Positions 42,507 to 52,046 are shown, numbered from the stretch's first letter. The stretch: DNA of 64,000 bases from Humibacillus xanthopallidus (GCF_006716675.1 NZ_VFPM01000003.1:682001-746000), one strand, 5' to 3'. The notes: a model not told the origin generated them from the letters alone. Numbers and translations are program-made.

Positions 42507-42583
42507 CCGTGGTGGGGACCCGAAGGTCTCCGAGCCCCCACCACGGGTTGTGGTCAGTCACCGCCCTCTGGTGGGAGGGCGGT
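42507..42583. promoter_or_regulatory. Two hairpins between the oppA-like and oppB-like genes
   Basis: CCGTGGTGGGG (42507-42517) pairs perfectly with CCCCACCACGG (42536-42546), and ACCGCCCTC (42560-42568) with GAGGGCGGT (42575-42583). They occupy most of the 113-nt gap after the binding-protein gene. Such structures often stabilise the binding-protein mRNA or partly terminate transcription, giving more binding protein than permease; that role is inferred. Confidence 0.6.
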
Positions 42584-42594
42584 CCCGGCCGGTC

Positions 42595-44370
42595 TTACTG
42601 GTCGAGCCAGACGTCCGTCAGGTTGGGCATGCCCTTGTTGGGGTTGTTGTGGACGTTCTTCACCTTGGTGCCGAACACCGAGTTGCCCTTGTCGTTGTAG
42701 TCCGGGATGGCCAGGAGGTAGTTCTCCGTCAGCCACTTGTCCATCTTGCCCCACTCCGGACCCTGCTCCGTGATCGAGAGCTGCTGGATGCGCTTGATCT
42801 CGGAGTCGATCTTGGCGTCGGAGAAGTTGCCGAAGGTCGTGCCGCCCTGCGAGAGGGCGATCGTGCCGATGGTGGGCGGGATGATCGAGTCGGCGGACGG
42901 CCAGTCGAAGCACCAGCCGCGCGGCGACTGGAGCATGTTCATCTTGCCCTTGGGGTCACCCACGAGCTTGCGACGCTCGGCGCTCGGCGCACCGATGTCG
43001 GTCACCTTGAAGCCGGCCTTCTCGTAGGCCTGCTTGCGCACCTGGTTGACCTTCTGGGCGATGTCGTCGTCGTTCGTGTAGTAGTAGATGAGCTCGAAGG
43101 GCTTGTCCGGGCCGTAGCCGGCGTCGGCCAGCATCTGCTTGGCCTTGGCCGGGTCGCCGTCGCCCTTGCCGTTCATCTTGAAGCCGGGAGCGGCCTCGGC
43201 CTCGTAGTCGAGGTGGCCCGGGATCTGCGGCGGGATGATGGTCGAGGCGGGGCTGAACGAGTGCGAGGTCTCGCCGCCGGCCTTGTGGATCGAGTCGAAC
43301 GGGTTGGCCACCGCGATCGCCTTGCGCACCGGCAGCGGGATCTTCCGCGCGTCCATGTTGACCATGATCACGCACGAGGAGGGCCCCTCCTCGAACTGGG
43401 CCTTCTTCTCGCCCTCGATCTGCGAGATGAGCGAGGAGTCGATCGCGTCCCAGTTGAGGGTGGTGGCGTCCTCACCGTTGGAGGCGAGGATGGCCGTCTG
43501 CGTCTTGACCGTGTCCTGGCCCCACTTGAAGTGGAAGCCGTCCGGGTAGTTGTGACGCGCCGGGTCGGTGTTGGGGTCCCAGTTGGGGTTGCGCTTGAGC
43601 GTCAGCTCGGTGCCCGGGGTGTACTTGTCGAACATGTAGGGACCGGTGGCCAGCGGGTGGAGCTGGTAGTCGGCCTTCGTGTCCTTCGCCTCGGGGATCG
43701 GCGTGAACTGGTTGAACGAGACGAAGTACGGCAGCGTCTCGAAGCGCTTCTCGAGGTGGAAGACGATGGTCTTGTCGTCCTTGGCCTCGACACCGTTCCA
43801 GTTCTTGTCGCCCTTGAACGGGCCCTGGTAGTCGGCGCCACCCTTGAAGAACTCGCGCTGGTAGGTCGGGCCGTTGGCAGCCAGGTCGGGGTCGAACGAG
43901 CGCTTGGCGGCGTAGACGATGTCCTGCGCCTTGACCGGCGTGCCGTCCTCGTACTTGATGCCGTCCTTGAGCGTGAACGTCCACGTGAGGCCGTCCTCGG
44001 ACGCCTTGCCGAGGTCGGTCGCGAGGTCGGGCACGAGCACCTGCTGGTCGCCGCGGCTGACGAAGGTCGTCAGGGCGCGGTGGCTCAGCGAGAAGATGAC
44101 CGCGGTGTCCTGGTAGAACTGGTCGCTCGGGTCCATGTTGGCGGGCGTCGTCGCGTAGGAGACCGTGAGGATGCCCCCCTTCTTCGCACCGGGGACCGCG
44201 GGGGCGGGGCCCTTGGCGGTCGGGTCGAGGGTCGCCGCGGCGCCCTCCACCTTGCCGGTGTCACCGCTCGCGTTGCCCGTGCCGGTGCCGTTCGTCGACG
44301 GTGCACCACAGGCCGCGACAAGACCGAGGGAGGCCACGGCCCCGACGGTCAGGACTTTGGTCCAGCGCAT
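42595..44370 (-). CDS. Peptide ABC transporter substrate-binding lipoprotein
   Basis: A 591-residue extracytoplasmic solute-binding protein family 5 member. Signal peptide with lipobox GLVAAC (Cys21), a linker, then GGILTVSYATTPANMDPSDQ, the family DGLTWTFTLKDGIKYEDGTP, and YPDGFHFKWGQD. Captures the ligand outside the membrane for the permease. Ligand unknown, likely peptides. Separated by 75 nt from the OppC-type gene upstream. Confidence 0.94.
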   Translation of the reverse strand: MRWTKVLTVGAVASLGLVAACGAPSTNGTGTGNASGDTGKVEGAAATLDPTAKGPAPAVPGAKKGGILTVSYATTPANMDPSDQFYQDTAVIFSLSHRALTTFVSRGDQQVLVPDLATDLGKASEDGLTWTFTLKDGIKYEDGTPVKAQDIVYAAKRSFDPDLAANGPTYQREFFKGGADYQGPFKGDKNWNGVEAKDDKTIVFHLEKRFETLPYFVSFNQFTPIPEAKDTKADYQLHPLATGPYMFDKYTPGTELTLKRNPNWDPNTDPARHNYPDGFHFKWGQDTVKTQTAILASNGEDATTLNWDAIDSSLISQIEGEKKAQFEEGPSSCVIMVNMDARKIPLPVRKAIAVANPFDSIHKAGGETSHSFSPASTIIPPQIPGHLDYEAEAAPGFKMNGKGDGDPAKAKQMLADAGYGPDKPFELIYYYTNDDDIAQKVNQVRKQAYEKAGFKVTDIGAPSAERRKLVGDPKGKMNMLQSPRGWCFDWPSADSIIPPTIGTIALSQGGTTFGNFSDAKIDSEIKRIQQLSITEQGPEWGKMDKWLTENYLLAIPDYNDKGNSVFGTKVKNVHNNPNKGMPNLTDVWLDQ

Positions 44371-44445
44371 TGTTGTTTGCTCCCTTTGTTGTGCTTGTCC
44401 CAGCGCTTTGCCGGGAACATCTGTACGGCCGAGACCCGGTTGGGG

Positions 44446-45510
44446 TCAGCGGCGACTGCTGGGGTCGAAGGCGTCGCGGATCGAGTCGCCCAGCAGACTG
44501 AGGGCGAGCACGAGGAGCGACAGACCGATGACCGATGGCCACAACCACAGGGGGTAGGTGGCGAACAGGTTCTGGGCGTCCGCGATGGTGCGGCCCCAGG
44601 ACGCGGTGGGCTCGACGAGGCCGACGCCGAGGTAGCTGAGCGTCGCCTCGTAGGTGATGTAGGCGGGCACGGCGATCGACGCGGACACGATGATCGGGCC
44701 GACGAGGTTGGGCAGGACCTCCTTGAAGAGGATCTGCCGGGTGGGCACACCGATGGCGCGGGCAGCCTGGACGAACTCCCGTTCCCGAAGGCTCTTGACC
44801 TCACCTCGGACGAGTCGGGCCAGCCCCATCCACCCGAAGACGAAGAGGATGACGATGAGGACCCAGAAGCGGATCGCCGAGGTCTGCTCAGCCGTGAGGT
44901 CAGCGCCCCCGGCGATGCTCTTCTGGGCGATCGGCACGATGGCGATGACGAGCAGCAGGATCGGCAGGCTGAGGAAGAAGTCGGTGATCCACGTGATGAC
45001 GCGGTCGGGCCAGCCGCCGGCGTAGCCGGCGATGAGGCCGAGCGTCACACCGAGGACCGTGGAGACGCCGGCGGCGATGAAGCCGATGACGAGCGAGGGC
45101 CGCGCGCCGACCGCCCAGCGGGCGAAGAGGTCGCGGCCGAGACGTGGCTCGACCCCTAGCCAGTGGGCAGAGCTGGCGCCGACAGTCGGGATTCCGTTGA
45201 AGTCGACGAGCTCCGTGTGCACGGTGTACGGGTCAGCCTTGGCCCCGGTGATGGGGTCCACGGCCTGCAGCGAGTAGAGCAGCGGCGCGAAGATCGCGAC
45301 GAGGATGAAGAAGATGATGATGACCGAGCAGAAGATCGCGACCTTGTCCTTCTTCAGTCGGTCCCAGGCAACCCGGCCCGGCGAGCGGCCGGTGCGCACG
45401 TCACGGTGTGCCGGCGCCCCCAGGTCCTCGTTGCGCTCGGTCTGCTCGACCATCTGCTCGTCCGTGTGCTCGATGACCGCTTCGGCACCGGGCTCCGGTA
45501 GGGCGTTCAA
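44446..45510 (-). CDS. Peptide ABC transporter permease (OppC/DppC type)
   Basis: A 354-residue permease. A charged N-terminal tail of about 60 residues precedes the first membrane segment (KVAIFCSVIIIFFILVAIFA); the EAA loop reads FVQAARAIGVPTRQILFKEV. Extracytoplasmic segment GASSAHWLGVEPRLGRDLF is typical of OppC. The TTG at 45510 has GGAG 8 nt upstream; an internal ATG (MVEQTERNEDL) is an alternative. First gene of the opp-like operon. Confidence 0.9.
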   Translation of the reverse strand: MNALPEPGAEAVIEHTDEQMVEQTERNEDLGAPAHRDVRTGRSPGRVAWDRLKKDKVAIFCSVIIIFFILVAIFAPLLYSLQAVDPITGAKADPYTVHTELVDFNGIPTVGASSAHWLGVEPRLGRDLFARWAVGARPSLVIGFIAAGVSTVLGVTLGLIAGYAGGWPDRVITWITDFFLSLPILLLVIAIVPIAQKSIAGGADLTAEQTSAIRFWVLIVILFVFGWMGLARLVRGEVKSLREREFVQAARAIGVPTRQILFKEVLPNLVGPIIVSASIAVPAYITYEATLSYLGVGLVEPTASWGRTIADAQNLFATYPLWLWPSVIGLSLLVLALSLLGDSIRDAFDPSSRR

Positions 45511-45796
45511 CGCGTCGTCTCCATCCTGATGGGGATCACATCCGGACCGCGGGGCGGTCCACAGGTCCCGGGAAGGTGCGCACGGCAAGACCGTTGACCA
45601 CCCCTTGGGACGACGTCACCTTGCCACAGGGAAAGGCCCGGTCCAAGCCTCGAGACGCGCTGGATGACAAATCGTTACCGACCACCACGGCTCGCCCAAC
45701 ATCGTCCGGGCAAAACGTCACCCGCCCGAAACAATCCATGTGACGGGGCAATTCGCGCCGGCGTGTCGCCACACCTTCCACACGGGTGGACGCCCT
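45511..45796. other. Intergenic region upstream of the opp-like operon
   Basis: The 286 bp between the OppC-type start and the rarA stop contain no credible gene. Base composition is more AT-rich than average at about 45660-45740 (ACAAATCGTTACC, GCAAAACGTC, GAAACAATCC), as expected of a promoter, but I cannot assign -35/-10 boxes confidently. The motif ATCGTTACC here resembles words in the promoters at 24864 and 28940. Confidence 0.5.
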
Positions 45797-47191
45797 TCAC
45801 TGAGGGCGTCTGCGCCCCAGCCGCCCCGTGAGCCACTCGAGACGCGACCGCAGCCGCTCCTCGAACCCCCGGTCCGTCGGCCGGTAGTAGGCGACCTTCC
45901 CCTCGAGGTCGTCCGGGAGGTACTGCTGCTTCGCGACGCCGTCCGGCTCGTCGTGGGCGTACACGTAGCCCGCGCCGTGTCCGAGACGCTCCGCGCCGGC
46001 ATACCCGCTGCCCCGCAGGTGCGCCGGCACCGCGCCGCCTCGCCCGGCGCGCACGTCGGCGATCGCCTCGTTGACCCCGAGGTATGCCGCGTTCGACTTG
46101 GGTGCCATGGCGTTGTGCACGACGGCCTGCGCGAGGATGATGCGCGCCTCGGGCATGCCGATCTGGGCGACCGCATGCATCGCAGCCACCGCTGTCTGCA
46201 GGGCCGTGGGGTCGGCCATCCCGACGTCCTCGCTGGCGGAGATGACGATGCGCCGCGCGATGAAGCGGGGGTCCTCGCCCGCCTCGAGCATCCGGGCCAG
46301 GTAGTGCAGCGACGCGTCGACGTCGCTGCCGCGCATCGACTTGATGAGGGCGCTCGCGACGTCGTAGTGCTGGTCGCCCGCGCGGTCGTAGCGCACGGCC
46401 GCCTGGGCGACGGCCTGCTCGACGTGGGCGAGGGTGATCTCGACCGGTTCGGCGTCGTCGCGGCCGGGAGGCACCGCGTCGAGCGCCACGCCCGCGGCCG
46501 CCTCGAGCGAGGTCAGCGCCCGGCGCGCGTCGCCGCCGGCGATCCGCACGAGGTGGTCGAGCGCGTCGTCCGTCAGCGTGTGCGCGCCGTCCAGCCCTCG
46601 CTCGTCGGCGAGCGCCGACCGCAGCAGGTCGGCGACGTCCTCGTCGGAGAGCGACTCGAGGGTCACGAGCACCGAGCGAGAGAGCAGCGGCGCGATGATG
46701 CTGAACGACGGGTTCTCCGTCGTGGCCGCCACGAGGATCACCGTGCGGTTCTCGACCCCCGGGAGCAGGGCGTCCTGCTGGGCCTTGGTGAAGCGGTGGA
46801 TCTCGTCGAGGAAGAGCACCGTCTGGCGACCGTAGAGGTCGCGCTCACGGCTCGCCTGCTCCATGACCGAGCGCACGTCCTTGACGCCGGCCGTGACCGC
46901 CGACAGCTCGACGAAGCGCCGGTCGGCGGCCGTGGCGACGAGGTGGGCGAGCGTCGTCTTGCCCGTGCCCGGTGGCCCCCAGATGATGGCCGAGAGGGGT
47001 CCGGCTGCTCCCCCGGACCCCTCGATGAGCCGTCGCAGCGGGCTCCCGGGGCGCAGCACCTTGCCTTGGCCGCGCACCTCGTCGAGCGTGCGCGGACGCA
47101 TCCGCACGGCGAGCGGAGCGTGTCCGGCCGAGGCCGGCTGCTCCGCGCGGTCGGCGGCGGAGGCGGCACCGAAGAGGTCGTCTGAGGTCAC
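45797..47191 (-). CDS. rarA: Replication-associated recombination protein A (AAA+ ATPase)
   Basis: A 464-residue MgsA/RarA protein that acts at stalled replication forks. Walker [17 protein letters not shown] near residue 70, Walker [11 protein letters not shown], sensor [16 protein letters not shown], and the C-terminal tetramerisation domain ([30 protein letters not shown]) are all visible. The GTG at 47191 is only 17 nt from the divergent MMPL start. In many actinobacteria rarA lies close to alaS; here the opp-like operon separates them. Confidence 0.96.
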   Translation of the reverse strand: MTSDDLFGAASAADRAEQPASAGHAPLAVRMRPRTLDEVRGQGKVLRPGSPLRRLIEGSGGAAGPLSAIIWGPPGTGKTTLAHLVATAADRRFVELSAVTAGVKDVRSVMEQASRERDLYGRQTVLFLDEIHRFTKAQQDALLPGVENRTVILVAATTENPSFSIIAPLLSRSVLVTLESLSDEDVADLLRSALADERGLDGAHTLTDDALDHLVRIAGGDARRALTSLEAAAGVALDAVPPGRDDAEPVEITLAHVEQAVAQAAVRYDRAGDQHYDVASALIKSMRGSDVDASLHYLARMLEAGEDPRFIARRIVISASEDVGMADPTALQTAVAAMHAVAQIGMPEARIILAQAVVHNAMAPKSNAAYLGVNEAIADVRAGRGGAVPAHLRGSGYAGAERLGHGAGYVYAHDEPDGVAKQQYLPDDLEGKVAYYRPTDRGFEERLRSRLEWLTGRLGRRRPQ

Positions 47192-47208
47192 TGTGGAAGG
47201 CTATCCAC

Positions 47209-49440
47209 GTGCAGAACCCCTCTTCCGGGGCCCCGGCCCCCGACGCGACCGGCACGGCCGCCGCGTCCGACGCAAGACCGACGCGCATGGCTCGGCTCGG
47301 CAGGCTCATCGCCCGCCACCCCGGACGCTGGGTCATCGCCTGGATCCTCATCACCGTGGCGTGCTTCGCGGTGGCCGTCGGCGGCGTCACCGGTGAGTCG
47401 CTCTTCAACCGTCTCCACTCGGGCGCCCCCACCGTCGACTCGGAGTCGACCGAGGCCCGCACGATCATCGAGCAGGCCCAGCCGGCCCTCGAGACCCTGA
47501 CGATGCAGGTGACGGAAGCGGACCTCACCGATGCCACCGTCGTCGCCGACGGGACCGCGGCGACGAAGAAGGTCGGCGAGGTTCCCGGCGTCAAGCAGGT
47601 CCGCTCTCCGCTGCTCGTCCCCGGCGGACTCACCGACCCGGCCGCGGCGCCCCTGCTCAAGGGCGGCACCCCCGCGGCGGGCGGCTTCGTCACGGTCGTC
47701 GACTTCGAGCCGGGCCTCGACAAGAAGGCGCAGGACGCGGCCGAGGCGGCCGCCGAGAAGGCGCTCCTCGAGGTGCCGAAGGTGATGGACGCCCAGGGCT
47801 CCGTGGGCAGCCCGAGCAAGATCATCTCCGCGATCACGACCACCGTCGAGCGCGACCTCATTCGCGGTGAGGGCATCGCCCTGCCGCTGACGTTCATCGT
47901 CATGTTCTTCGTCTTCGCGGGCTTCATCGCCGCGGGCATGCCCATCGTCGGCGCCTTCGTCTCGATCGGGGGCGCGCTGCTGTCCCTCTTCGCGTTCTCG
48001 CACCTCGTCGAGCTCGACGCGACGGTCGTCAACATCGTGACGCTGCTCGGCCTCGGCCTGTCGATCGACTACGGGCTGCTCACCGTCAGTCGCTTCCGTG
48101 AGGAGCTGTCGAGCCGGGAGCATCGGGTGCCCTCGCCCGAGGAGGTGGCGCACGCGGCCGAGCGCACCGTCGCCACCGCCGGGCGCACCGTCCTCTTCTC
48201 CGCCCTCATCGTCGCGATCGCCCTGTCGGGCCTGCTGCTCTTCGAGGCGTCGATCATGCGTGCCATCGGGGTCGCCGGGGTGAGCGTGGTCCTCGTCGCC
48301 ATGGTCGTCGCGATCACCCTCGTGCCGGCCCTGTGCGTCCTCGGTGCGAAGCGCCTGGCCCGCAAGGCGGTCGCGCCCTCGTCCGACACGGGCGTCTTCT
48401 CGCGCCTGGCGGTCGGGGTGCAGCGGCGGCCCATCGCCGTCATCATCGCCGTCGTCAGCGTGCTCGTCATCCTCGCCCTGCCGACCCTGTCGATGCGGCT
48501 CACCTCGTCGGGCACCGAGCTGCTGCCGGTCGACGCCCCCCAGCGGGTCTTCTTCGAGCAGCTCGCCCGCGACTACCCGGCACTCTCGGCGCCCGAGGTG
48601 ACCGTCGTCGCGAGGTCCTCCGACACCGCTGCCGTGACGACCTGGGCCCAGCAGTTCCGCGACGACCCGGGCGTCGAGTCGCTCGCCGTCACCCCGCTCG
48701 GCACGACCGACCAGCGGGTCGACATCCGCGTCGCCGGTCCGCCCACCTCCGACGAGGCGCAGGAGCTCGTCACGACGATCCGCGCAATCCCCGCCCCCTT
48801 CGAGACCCTCACGACGGGGCAGGCGGCCGGTCAGATCGACTTCCTCGCGTCGATGTCGGCACGGGCGCCGTATGCCGTGGGGCTCGTCGTGCTCGGCACG
48901 CTCGTCCTGCTCTTCCTCATGACGGGGTCGGTCATCATCCCGATCAAGGCGCTGCTGCTCAACGTCATCTCGCTCGGGGCCGCTCTCGGTGTCGTCGTCT
49001 GGATCTTCCAGGAGGGGCACCTCGAGGGGCTGCTCAACTTCTCGTCGGTCGGCGCGGTGGAGTCGATCGTGCCCTTCCTCGTGCTGGCGTTCGGGTTCGG
49101 CCTGTCGATGGACTACGAGGTGTTCCTGCTCTCCCGCATCGTCGAGTTCCACCGGGAGGGCTACGAGAACGACCGCGCCGTCTCGCTCGGCCTGCAGCGG
49201 ACGGGCCGCATCATCACCTCCGCCGCGCTGCTCATCTGCATCGTGTTCGCCGGCTTCGTCGCGGGCGACATCCTCATCATCAAGCAGATGGGTGTGGCCC
49301 TCGTGGCCGCCGTCCTCATCGATGCCACCCTCGTGAGGATGCTGCTCGTGCCCGCGACGATGACGCTGCTCGGGCGATGGAACTGGTGGGCCCCGGCCCC
49401 GCTTCGACGCCTGCACGAGCGCTTCGGGATCACCGAGTGA
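47209..49440 (+). CDS. MMPL-family transporter
   Basis: A 743-residue RND-superfamily membrane protein with two MMPL halves. After a 35-residue hydrophilic tail comes a first membrane helix (WVIAWILITVACFAVAVGGV), an extracytoplasmic domain of about 150 residues, a five-helix bundle, the second domain and a final bundle ending near GFGLSMDYEVFLLSRIVEF. The GLSIDYGLL and GLSMDYEVF segments are the proton-relay Asp-Tyr pairs of MmpL proteins. Likely exports lipids or hydrophobic compounds. GTG start with GGAAGG upstream. Confidence 0.92.
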   Translation: MQNPSSGAPAPDATGTAAASDARPTRMARLGRLIARHPGRWVIAWILITVACFAVAVGGVTGESLFNRLHSGAPTVDSESTEARTIIEQAQPALETLTMQVTEADLTDATVVADGTAATKKVGEVPGVKQVRSPLLVPGGLTDPAAAPLLKGGTPAAGGFVTVVDFEPGLDKKAQDAAEAAAEKALLEVPKVMDAQGSVGSPSKIISAITTTVERDLIRGEGIALPLTFIVMFFVFAGFIAAGMPIVGAFVSIGGALLSLFAFSHLVELDATVVNIVTLLGLGLSIDYGLLTVSRFREELSSREHRVPSPEEVAHAAERTVATAGRTVLFSALIVAIALSGLLLFEASIMRAIGVAGVSVVLVAMVVAITLVPALCVLGAKRLARKAVAPSSDTGVFSRLAVGVQRRPIAVIIAVVSVLVILALPTLSMRLTSSGTELLPVDAPQRVFFEQLARDYPALSAPEVTVVARSSDTAAVTTWAQQFRDDPGVESLAVTPLGTTDQRVDIRVAGPPTSDEAQELVTTIRAIPAPFETLTTGQAAGQIDFLASMSARAPYAVGLVVLGTLVLLFLMTGSVIIPIKALLLNVISLGAALGVVVWIFQEGHLEGLLNFSSVGAVESIVPFLVLAFGFGLSMDYEVFLLSRIVEFHREGYENDRAVSLGLQRTGRIITSAALLICIVFAGFVAGDILIIKQMGVALVAAVLIDATLVRMLLVPATMTLLGRWNWWAPAPLRRLHERFGITE

Positions 49441-50213
49441 CGTCAGGGGCCACGACAGTCGAGATGCGGCACGGCCTCGACGGGCTCCTCGACGCCACCG
49501 GCCACCACCCGTTCGTCCGGTGGGAGGTGACCGACGACCTCGCCGACACGTGGTGGCACCACGATCGGGCGGTCGCGTTCCAGCGCGTGCGCACGGCAGA
49601 CCGGCGCACTGTCAACCTCCTCGGGGCCGACGACGGGGTGACCCCCCTGCTCGAGGCACTGCCGCACATCGCCGAGGTGGTGGCGCCGGGTCGTCGTGCC
49701 CTCTCCGTCAGCGTCCCCCAGCACCTCGAGGCGCGGCTGCGCGAGCGCTTCCGCGTGCTCGAGGGCGGCGACTGGGAGTGGCTGCACACGACGGTCGCGC
49801 CGGCACCGGACGACTCGCACGCTCGGGTGCGCCCGATCGACGACCGCACGAGGGCCGCCGAGATCACGCACTTCCTCGCGGCCCACTCGCCCACCGCCGA
49901 CACGATGCCCGGCAACGGTGAGCGGTGGTTCGCCGTCGAGGGCGACGACGGATCCCTGACCGCCGTTGCCGCCTGGGGCAGGACGCGCGCGGGAGCGCCG
50001 CACCTGTCCTCCGTCGCGGTCGACACCCGCCTGCGCGGGCGCGGGCTGGGGCGCACGATCGTCGGAGCGCTCACTCGCTGGGCGGTGGCCGAGGCCGGGG
50101 TGTGCACGCTCGGCATGTACTCCCACAACGCGATCGCCCGGGGGCTCTACCTCTCCCTCGGCTACGACCGGCTGTGTGCCTGGTCGAGCCGCCCGGTCCT
50201 CATCGAGCGCTGA
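49437..50213 (+). CDS. GNAT-family N-acetyltransferase
   Basis: A 258-residue protein; the C-terminal half is a GNAT domain with the acetyl-CoA loop VDTRLRGRGLGRTIVGAL (R-x-x-G-x-G/A type) and NAIARGLYLSLGYDRL at the end. The N-terminal half (about 120 residues) looks like a degenerate second GNAT fold. The GTG overlaps the MMPL stop (GTGA), suggesting co-expression. Substrate unknown. Confidence 0.85.
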   Translation: MTSGATTVEMRHGLDGLLDATGHHPFVRWEVTDDLADTWWHHDRAVAFQRVRTADRRTVNLLGADDGVTPLLEALPHIAEVVAPGRRALSVSVPQHLEARLRERFRVLEGGDWEWLHTTVAPAPDDSHARVRPIDDRTRAAEITHFLAAHSPTADTMPGNGERWFAVEGDDGSLTAVAAWGRTRAGAPHLSSVAVDTRLRGRGLGRTIVGALTRWAVAEAGVCTLGMYSHNAIARGLYLSLGYDRLCAWSSRPVLIER

Positions 50214-50232
50214 CCCGGGCGGCTCGGCGTGG

Positions 50233-50667
50233 TCAGACGAAGTCGGCGGCGGTGACGGTCCGGTCGGACGGCTCGACGAGCACGACCCAGTTGCCCGAGT
50301 TGTCTCGGCACACCGCCTCCGTGCCGTAGGGCCGGGCGGACGGGGGCTGGAGGAACTCCACGCCCTTGGCCGAGAGGTCGGCATAGGTCTGCTCGCAGTC
50401 GTCGACGGTGAGGCCGAGTCCGTTGAGGCCACCGGAGTCCTGGGCCCGCTTCATCGCCGTGACGAGCTCCTCGGAGAACGGCGGCCCGGGGATGGCGAGG
50501 CTCACCTGCAGCTCCGGCTGGTTGGGGTGCACGACGGAGCACCAGCGGTAGCCGTCGCCGAGGGTGATGTCGTCCTTCTCCTCGAATCCGAGGATGTCGA
50601 CGTAGAAGCGCTTGGACTCGTCGATGTCCTTGACGAAGACGCTGACGATGCTGATGTTGGTGATCAT
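50233..50667 (-). CDS. VOC-family (glyoxalase/bleomycin-resistance-like) protein
   Basis: A 144-residue vicinal-oxygen-chelate protein: MITNISIVSVFVKDIDESKR, FYVDILGFEEKDD, and a C-terminal YGTEAVCRDNSGNWVVLVEP carrying the metal-ligand Glu. Such proteins bind small ligands or metals; function not determinable. Nine bases downstream of the AraC-family gene, a common regulator-VOC pairing. Confidence 0.88.
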   Translation of the reverse strand: MITNISIVSVFVKDIDESKRFYVDILGFEEKDDITLGDGYRWCSVVHPNQPELQVSLAIPGPPFSEELVTAMKRAQDSGGLNGLGLTVDDCEQTYADLSAKGVEFLQPPSARPYGTEAVCRDNSGNWVVLVEPSDRTVTAADFV

Positions 50668-50676
50668 GCAGCCACG

Positions 50677-51129
50677 CTAGGACGGGTCCGGCGGCTGGCG
50701 CTTCTCCTGGGTTGCGGAGCTCTCGACGAGTCCCCACATGAAGAGGACGCAGCCGGGAATGTGCGGCGCCCCGGCCGCGGCATACCGCCTCTGGAAGTCG
50801 CTGGGGCTCTCCCCCACGACCGAGCGGAAGCGACTGCTGAAGGACCCGAGGCTGGAGAAGCCCACGGCGTGACACACCTCGGTGACCGTGAGGTTCGTGG
50901 CGCGCAGGAGGTCCTGGGCGCGCTCGATGCGCCGGCGTGAGACGTACTCCGCGGGCGTCACGCCGTAGGTCGCGCGGAACACGCGGAGGAAGTGGTACTT
51001 CGAGAGGCCCGCAGCCGCGGCCATGCGGTCGAGGTCGAGCGGCGCGGCATACTCGCGGTCGGCGAGGTCGCGGGCACGCCGGAGGTGGACGAGCACGTCG
51101 TCCGGAGCGCGCGTGATCGGTTCGGCCAC
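50677..51129 (-). CDS. AraC-family transcriptional regulator (DNA-binding domain plus short tail)
   Basis: A 150-residue protein that is essentially the double helix-turn-helix domain: LDLDRMAAAAGLSKYHFLRV, VTPAEYVSRRRIERAQDLLR, VTEVCHAVGFSSLGSFSSRF, and a C-terminal tail of about 35 residues. There is no large ligand-binding domain. GTG at 51129 preceded by AGGATGAG. Probably controls the adjacent VOC gene. Confidence 0.88.
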   Translation of the reverse strand: MAEPITRAPDDVLVHLRRARDLADREYAAPLDLDRMAAAAGLSKYHFLRVFRATYGVTPAEYVSRRRIERAQDLLRATNLTVTEVCHAVGFSSLGSFSSRFRSVVGESPSDFQRRYAAAGAPHIPGCVLFMWGLVESSATQEKRQPPDPS

Positions 51130-51170
51130 GGGCTCATCCTGCCAGCGAACGCCGCTCGCGCACGGCCGCG

Positions 51171-51920
51171 TCAGCGAAAGCCGAAGTGCTCCAAGGCAAC
51201 CCACGTGGGCGGCCCGACGAACTTCCCCGTCGCGCTGACCCCCGTGCCCGACACTCCTGCGCGCCGCTGGAACTCCGCCACGACCTTGGCCGTCTGGGGC
51301 CCGTAGCGCTTGGGCGCGAGATCGATGCTCGAGTAGCTGGGGAAGGTGGTGTTGAGGAACTTCTGAAGGGCGAGGACCGCCGGGCCGGTGTCCCCCTCGC
51401 GAAGCGTCGGACGACCCGGGTCGCCGAGGACCGTTGCAGGGTCGAGACGCTCACGCCACACACGCAGCTTCTTCATCGCGTCGTCGGCATACGCCTCGGC
51501 GGCGGGGCCCGACCCGTTGTAGGCGCGGAAGCCGCTGCGGACGCCCTTGGCCTTGATGAGACCCGAGAGGATGTCGAAGCCGACCCGGGTGTTGACGCGC
51601 CAGTCCCAGCAGCCTCCCTGCGCGTCGGCCCGGTCCTGGAAGGGCGGGTAGGTCAGCTGCGTGGGCCCGACGCCCTGGGCACCGAGCTCGGCCCGGTGCT
51701 CGCGGTAGAGCAGGTAGGCCGCCTTGGTCACCGGGCCGCCCTTGGTGTAGAAACCGCCCGTGTCCACGCCGTCGTGACCGAAGACGTTGCGCCCGCCGCC
51801 CGACTCCTTCTCGAGCAGGGTCGCGGCGGCAGCCAGTTCGAGCCCGGCGAGCGCCGCCAGCTCGATGACCTCGACCGCCCGCAGCGTGCCGTTCTTCTCC
51901 AGCACCGTCACCGTACTCAT
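51171..51920 (-). CDS. Lysozyme-like / peptidoglycan-binding protein lacking a signal peptide
   Basis: A 249-residue protein resembling phage endolysins in layout. The N-terminal region has LEKESGGGRNVFGHDG, where Glu could be the catalytic acid of a lysozyme-type domain, and YTKGGPVTKAAYLLYREH. A C-terminal peptidoglycan-binding repeat (LREGDTGPAVLALQKFLN, RYGPQTAKVVAEFQRRAG) occupies residues about 175-245. There is no signal peptide or membrane segment at the ATG start (MSTVTVLEKNGTLRAVEVIE). No phage genes are nearby. Domain identities are by pattern only. Confidence 0.7.
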   Translation of the reverse strand: MSTVTVLEKNGTLRAVEVIELAALAGLELAAAATLLEKESGGGRNVFGHDGVDTGGFYTKGGPVTKAAYLLYREHRAELGAQGVGPTQLTYPPFQDRADAQGGCWDWRVNTRVGFDILSGLIKAKGVRSGFRAYNGSGPAAEAYADDAMKKLRVWRERLDPATVLGDPGRPTLREGDTGPAVLALQKFLNTTFPSYSSIDLAPKRYGPQTAKVVAEFQRRAGVSGTGVSATGKFVGPPTWVALEHFGFR

Positions 51921-51946
51921 CGTGACCTCCCCGTCGACGACCGGCG

Positions 51947-51976
51947 AAAGGCCTCGGCCTGCAGGACGAGGCCTTT
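51947..51976. terminator. Hairpin downstream of aspS
   Basis: AAAGGCCTCG (51947-51956) and CGAGGCCTTT (51967-51976) form a perfect 10-bp stem with a 10-nt loop, starting 70 nt past the aspS stop on the minus strand. The 3' TTT makes it a plausible intrinsic terminator; it also lies just upstream of the lysozyme-like gene start, insulating it from aspS. Confidence 0.65.
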
Positions 51977-52046
51977 CCAGTATCCGCCGTGGAGGCGGTC
52001 GCGTCCGGCGGATCCGAGGACTGCGCACCGACGCCGGGCAGGACCG

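Noticed and set aside
51171-51920. Prophage remnant
   Set aside because: A single lysin-like gene with no phage structural, integrase or holin genes and normal chromosomal neighbours on both sides.
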